Origin: Actinomycetota bacterium
GTDB lineage: Bacteria > Actinomycetota > Acidimicrobiia > Acidimicrobiales > Ilumatobacteraceae
Assembly: GCA_005801025.1 (NCBI GenBank)
Contig: SYDZ01000086.1
Span: 1 to 8,368 of the forward strand
Length of the DNA: 8,368 bases
Direction of reading: 5' to 3'
In this document: positions 6,657-8,368 of the stretch, piece by piece
Layout of the letters: every line of letters starts with the position of its first letter
Numbering within the stretch: position 1 is the first letter of the stretch
The notes under the pieces: generated by a model
What the model was told of the DNA's origin: nothing
Seen by the model: the letters and a program-made list of their open reading frames with translations, nothing else
Database searches by the model: none
Position numbers and translations under genes: made by a program

Positions 6657-7568
6657 ATGGTGCGCATTGTCAGTTTGCTTCCCTCAACAACAGAGATTGT
6701 TTTTGACCTTGGCTTAGGAGAGCAACTTCTCGGCGTCACCTTTGAGTGCAATTTCCCCGCCGAGGCCCGTCAAGGTCGAGAAATTGTGGTGGGTGGCATG
6801 GACACCACACATCTCACGCCACTGGAGATAGACGAACTCGTGCGCTCTCGTCTGGCATCGGGTGACGAGTTGTATTCCCTTGATGATGCAGCCTTGGCAC
6901 GTTGCAATCCAGACCTCATTTTGAGTCAAGATCTCTGTCGCGTGTGTGCAGTTCCCAGCGGCGAGGTGGATAAAGCCATTTCCCGACTGAACTGCCATGC
7001 CACGGTTCTCCAAATTGATCCCCACACTTTGAATGAGGTGATTGAGTCAGTTCAAACTGTGGCAGATGCCGCTGGCGTGTCCGAACGCGGGCGGACTCTC
7101 GTGGAATCGCTACATCAACGATTGAAGAACCTTTCCAAGCGCACCGAACGTCATCTCAATGGGCGGGAACGACCGACAGTCTTTATCCTTGAGTGGGTTG
7201 ACCCGCCTTTTGTTGGCGGTCATTGGGTACCCGACATTGTGGTAGCCGCGGGCGCTGAGCCGATTTTGTCCCGTGCTGGAGAACGCTCTGTCCCGACGGA
7301 TTGGGATCACATCCGCCTCGCCGACCCGGATCACATCATCGTCTCACCCTGTGGATACGGGCTACCTGGAGCCATCGCCCAAGCACATGCTGTGCTCGCT
7401 CAGATGCCTCAGCGCGCTGCGATTTGGGCCATTGATGCGGACGCCGTCGTTGTCCGACCTGGACCCCGCTTGGTTGATGGGGCGGAGGCCATAGCAGCCG
7501 CTGTATTTGGTTTTGAGGTGGCAGGACTGCCAGCACTTCCCACCGAGGTCATCGAGCGTCTACGGTAG
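6657..7568 (+). CDS. BtuF-like periplasmic-binding-fold protein without signal peptide (annotated family: cobalamin-binding protein)
   Basis: A 303-residue protein resembling the BtuF/FhuD class III substrate-binding family (COG0614). The N-terminus I-V-S-L-L-P-S-T-T-E-I-V-F-D-L-G (4-19) is the first strand-helix of the fold itself, with no signal peptide or lipobox before it, so the protein is probably cytosolic. Other family landmarks are G-V-T-F-E-C-N-F-P (26-34), Q-D-L-C-R-V-C-A-V (91-99) with Cys94 and Cys97, and E-W-V-D-P-P-F-V-G-G-H-W-V-P (179-192). Proteins of this cytosolic subgroup are usually labelled cobalamin-binding by homology; the ligand is not established. Binding a corrinoid, haem or another cofactor is possible. 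No BtuC/BtuD genes are nearby, and the preceding transporter is an ABC-2 type that does not use a binding protein. There is no ribosome site before the ATG at 6657; a GTG at 6660 is an alternative start. Confidence 0.82.
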   Translation: MVRIVSLLPSTTEIVFDLGLGEQLLGVTFECNFPAEARQGREIVVGGMDTTHLTPLEIDELVRSRLASGDELYSLDDAALARCNPDLILSQDLCRVCAVPSGEVDKAISRLNCHATVLQIDPHTLNEVIESVQTVADAAGVSERGRTLVESLHQRLKNLSKRTERHLNGRERPTVFILEWVDPPFVGGHWVPDIVVAAGAEPILSRAGERSVPTDWDHIRLADPDHIIVSPCGYGLPGAIAQAHAVLAQMPQRAAIWAIDADAVVVRPGPRLVDGAEAIAAAVFGFEVAGLPALPTEVIERLR

Positions 7569-7582
7569 AGATGTCTGATGAT

Positions 7583-7596
7583 TGAGGCTCACCTCT
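7583..7596 (+). terminator. Weak hairpin after the BtuF-like gene
   Basis: GAGG (7584-7587) pairs with CCTC (7592-7595) around CTCA, 15 bases after the stop at 7568. Only four base pairs and no T-run, so support for termination is poor. An 8-base match (TGAGGCTC) recurs in the hairpin at 3896-3903. Confidence 0.2.
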
Positions 7597-7603
7597 GATC
7601 GGG

Positions 7604-7610
7604 CAGAATA
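7604..7610 (+). promoter_or_regulatory. Possible -10 element upstream of the small subunit gene
   Basis: CAGAATA sits within an 11-base sequence (7600-7610) identical to one before the divIC-like gene (937-947). If it is a -10, transcription would start near 7616, leaving a leader of about 60 bases that contains the inverted repeat at 7625-7646. No -35 was recognised. Confidence 0.3.
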
Positions 7611-7624
7611 GGTCGTCCGGTTTT

Positions 7625-7646
7625 TGATCTGCATCGGAGCAGATCA
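7625..7646. promoter_or_regulatory. Perfect 8-bp inverted repeat upstream of the small subunit gene (candidate operator)
   Basis: TGATCTGC (7625-7632) and GCAGATCA (7639-7646) are exact reverse complements around ATCGGA. The dyad lies about ten bases downstream of the predicted transcription start and 28 bases before the GTG at 7675, a classic place for a repressor site; as RNA it would form a stable hairpin. A further half-site-like TCTGATC (7594-7600) is complementary to GATCAGA (7642-7648). Confidence 0.5.
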
Positions 7647-7662
7647 GACATTGGCTGTTGAA

Positions 7663-7666
7663 GGGG
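7663..7666 (+). promoter_or_regulatory. Shine-Dalgarno-like GGGG deciding the GTG start at 7675
   Basis: AAGGGG ends eight bases before the GTG at 7675. Longer in-frame TTG starts (7624, 7651) lack such a site, and 7624 falls at the edge of the inverted repeat. Confidence 0.6.
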
Positions 7667-7674
7667 ATGAAACC

Positions 7675-8133
7675 GTGCAAATTCAAGTCACCGTGAACGG
7701 AAAGAAGCACACCAGCGAGGTTGAACCACGCACACTGCTTGTGCAGTATGTGCGCGAAGTTCTCGAACTCACAGGCACCAATATTGGCTGCGATACTTCG
7801 TCCTGCGGAGCCTGCAGTTTGCACATTGACGGTGAAGCCGTCAAGAGTTGCACAGTCCTTGCAGTTCAAGCCGACGGTGCAAATATCACCACCATTGAAG
7901 GCATGGCCGGCGCTGACGGAACTCTGCACCCGATGCAACAAGCATTCATGGAGAACCATGGTCTGCAGTGCGGATATTGCACTCCCGGAATGGTCATGGC
8001 GGCCACGAGTTTGCTGAAAGAAATCCCCAATCCAACCGAGGAAGAAGTGCGCATCGGTCTTGAGGGAAACCTCTGTCGTTGCACTGGATACCACAACATT
8101 GTCAAGGCCGTTTTGGCCGCAGCAGGCAAGTGA
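7675..8133 (+). CDS. [2Fe-2S] small subunit of a molybdenum hydroxylase (CoxS / XDH family)
   Basis: A 152-residue iron-sulfur subunit that passes electrons from the Mo centre to FAD. The N-terminal plant-type ferredoxin domain binds one [2Fe-2S] cluster with Cys39, 44, 47 and 59 (G-C-D-T-S-S-C-G-A-C). The C-terminal helical domain binds the second with Cys99 and 102 (Q-C-G-Y-C-T-P-G) and Cys134 and 136 (C-R-C-T-G-Y). Gln98 is the residue expected to contact the molybdopterin cofactor. All eight ligands are present and the length is normal. From the GTG at 7675 the protein begins Q-I-Q-V-T-V-N-G-K, the usual start of the family. The medium subunit gene follows after ten bases, so the two are surely cotranscribed. 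The matching catalytic subunit is probably the one encoded at 1581-3869, since none lies between. Confidence 0.95.
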   Translation: MQIQVTVNGKKHTSEVEPRTLLVQYVREVLELTGTNIGCDTSSCGACSLHIDGEAVKSCTVLAVQADGANITTIEGMAGADGTLHPMQQAFMENHGLQCGYCTPGMVMAATSLLKEIPNPTEEEVRIGLEGNLCRCTGYHNIVKAVLAAAGK

Positions 8134-8143
8134 GGAAAACGAA

Positions 8144-8368
8144 ATGATCCCCGCAGCATTTGATTACGTTCGCGCCAGTTCGGCCGCAGAAGCTATTTCC
8201 CTCATTGGTCAGCACGGTTCGGACGCCAAGTTCCTCGCTGGTGGCCACAGTTTGTTGCCATTAATGAAATTGCGCTTGGTAGCGCCATCAGTACTTGTTG
8301 ATGTCGGTCGCATCACAGATCTTTCATACATCAAAGATGTAGGCACCCACATTGCGATTGGTGCATTG
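8144..8368 (+). CDS. FAD-binding medium subunit of a molybdenum hydroxylase (CoxM / XDH subunit M family), 5' part only
   Basis: The first 75 codons of the flavoprotein subunit, cut by the window end; family members are usually around 280-300 residues. It begins M-I-P-A-A-F-D-Y-V-R-A, then carries the FAD-binding loop A-G-G-H-S-L-L-P-L-M-K-L-R (about 33-45) and the start of the second flavin motif I-A-I-G-A-L at the last codons. It would take electrons from the [2Fe-2S] subunit and pass them to NAD or a quinone-linked acceptor. The ATG at 8144 has AGGA eight bases upstream, overlapping the small subunit stop region, so S and M form an operon in the order S then M. Whether another large subunit follows cannot be seen. 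Confidence 0.93.
   Translation, partial: MIPAAFDYVRASSAAEAISLIGQHGSDAKFLAGGHSLLPLMKLRLVAPSVLVDVGRITDLSYIKDVGTHIAIGAL

Noticed and set aside
3935..7568. ABC genes plus BtuF-like gene as a vitamin B12 importer
   Set aside because: The permeases are ABC-2 export type, not BtuC-like, and the binding protein has no signal peptide, so an import system is not supported.
7624..7674. Longer small-subunit start at TTG 7624
   Set aside because: It would begin inside the inverted repeat without a ribosome site and add 17 residues that are not part of the family; the GTG at 7675 has a well-spaced GGGG.
7549..8094. A 181-codon open frame on the minus strand opposite the [2Fe-2S] subunit
   Set aside because: Its codons mirror the conserved Fe-S gene, and the product has no domain features; a shadow frame.

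Overview
All recognisable genes in this window lie on the + strand and are tightly packed. The gene content suggests an actinobacterium of moderate G+C. The main clue is enolase followed directly by a DivIC/FtsB-type septum protein, the order known from mycobacteria and other Actinobacteria. The C-terminal part of the DivIC protein (P-N-G-W-P-Y region) hints at the class Acidimicrobiia, but that is inference by eye, without a database search.

Layout. Positions 2-895 hold the last 297 codons of enolase, cut by the window edge. Positions 953-1477 encode the DivIC/FtsB-like cell-division protein. From 1581 the content changes to accessory metabolism. First comes a complete molybdopterin-binding large subunit of the xanthine dehydrogenase / CO dehydrogenase family (1581-3869), with the form II active-site signature AYRGAGR. 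Next is a three-gene DrrAB-like ABC transporter (ATPase 3935-4966, two ABC-2 permeases 4966-5796 and 5793-6599) whose genes overlap by 1 and 4 nt. Then comes a BtuF-like substrate-binding-fold protein without a signal peptide (6657-7568). Last are the [2Fe-2S] small subunit (7675-8133) and the start of the FAD-binding medium subunit (8144 to the window end) of a molybdenum hydroxylase.

How they may work together. The large, small and medium subunits would form one Mo/Fe-S/FAD hydroxylase: substrate oxidation at Mo, electrons through two [2Fe-2S] clusters, then FAD. The large subunit gene is separated from the other two by four genes, which is unusual, since these subunits are normally contiguous. 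The transporter and binding-protein genes may belong to the same pathway or may simply be inserted; the sequence alone does not decide. The Mo-enzyme's substrate cannot be named: the form I (true CO dehydrogenase) cysteine motif is absent.

Non-coding signals. A near-perfect inverted repeat (1484-1507) precedes the large subunit, and a perfect 8-bp inverted repeat (7625-7646) precedes the small subunit. The two differ in sequence. The Mo-subunit genes have Shine-Dalgarno-like sequences, and two start at GTG. The DivIC, ABC ATPase and BtuF-like genes lack a usable one and have -10-like hexamers a few bases before the start, as expected for leaderless transcripts. No tRNA, rRNA, CRISPR array or insertion sequence was seen, and no gap between genes reaches 300 bases.
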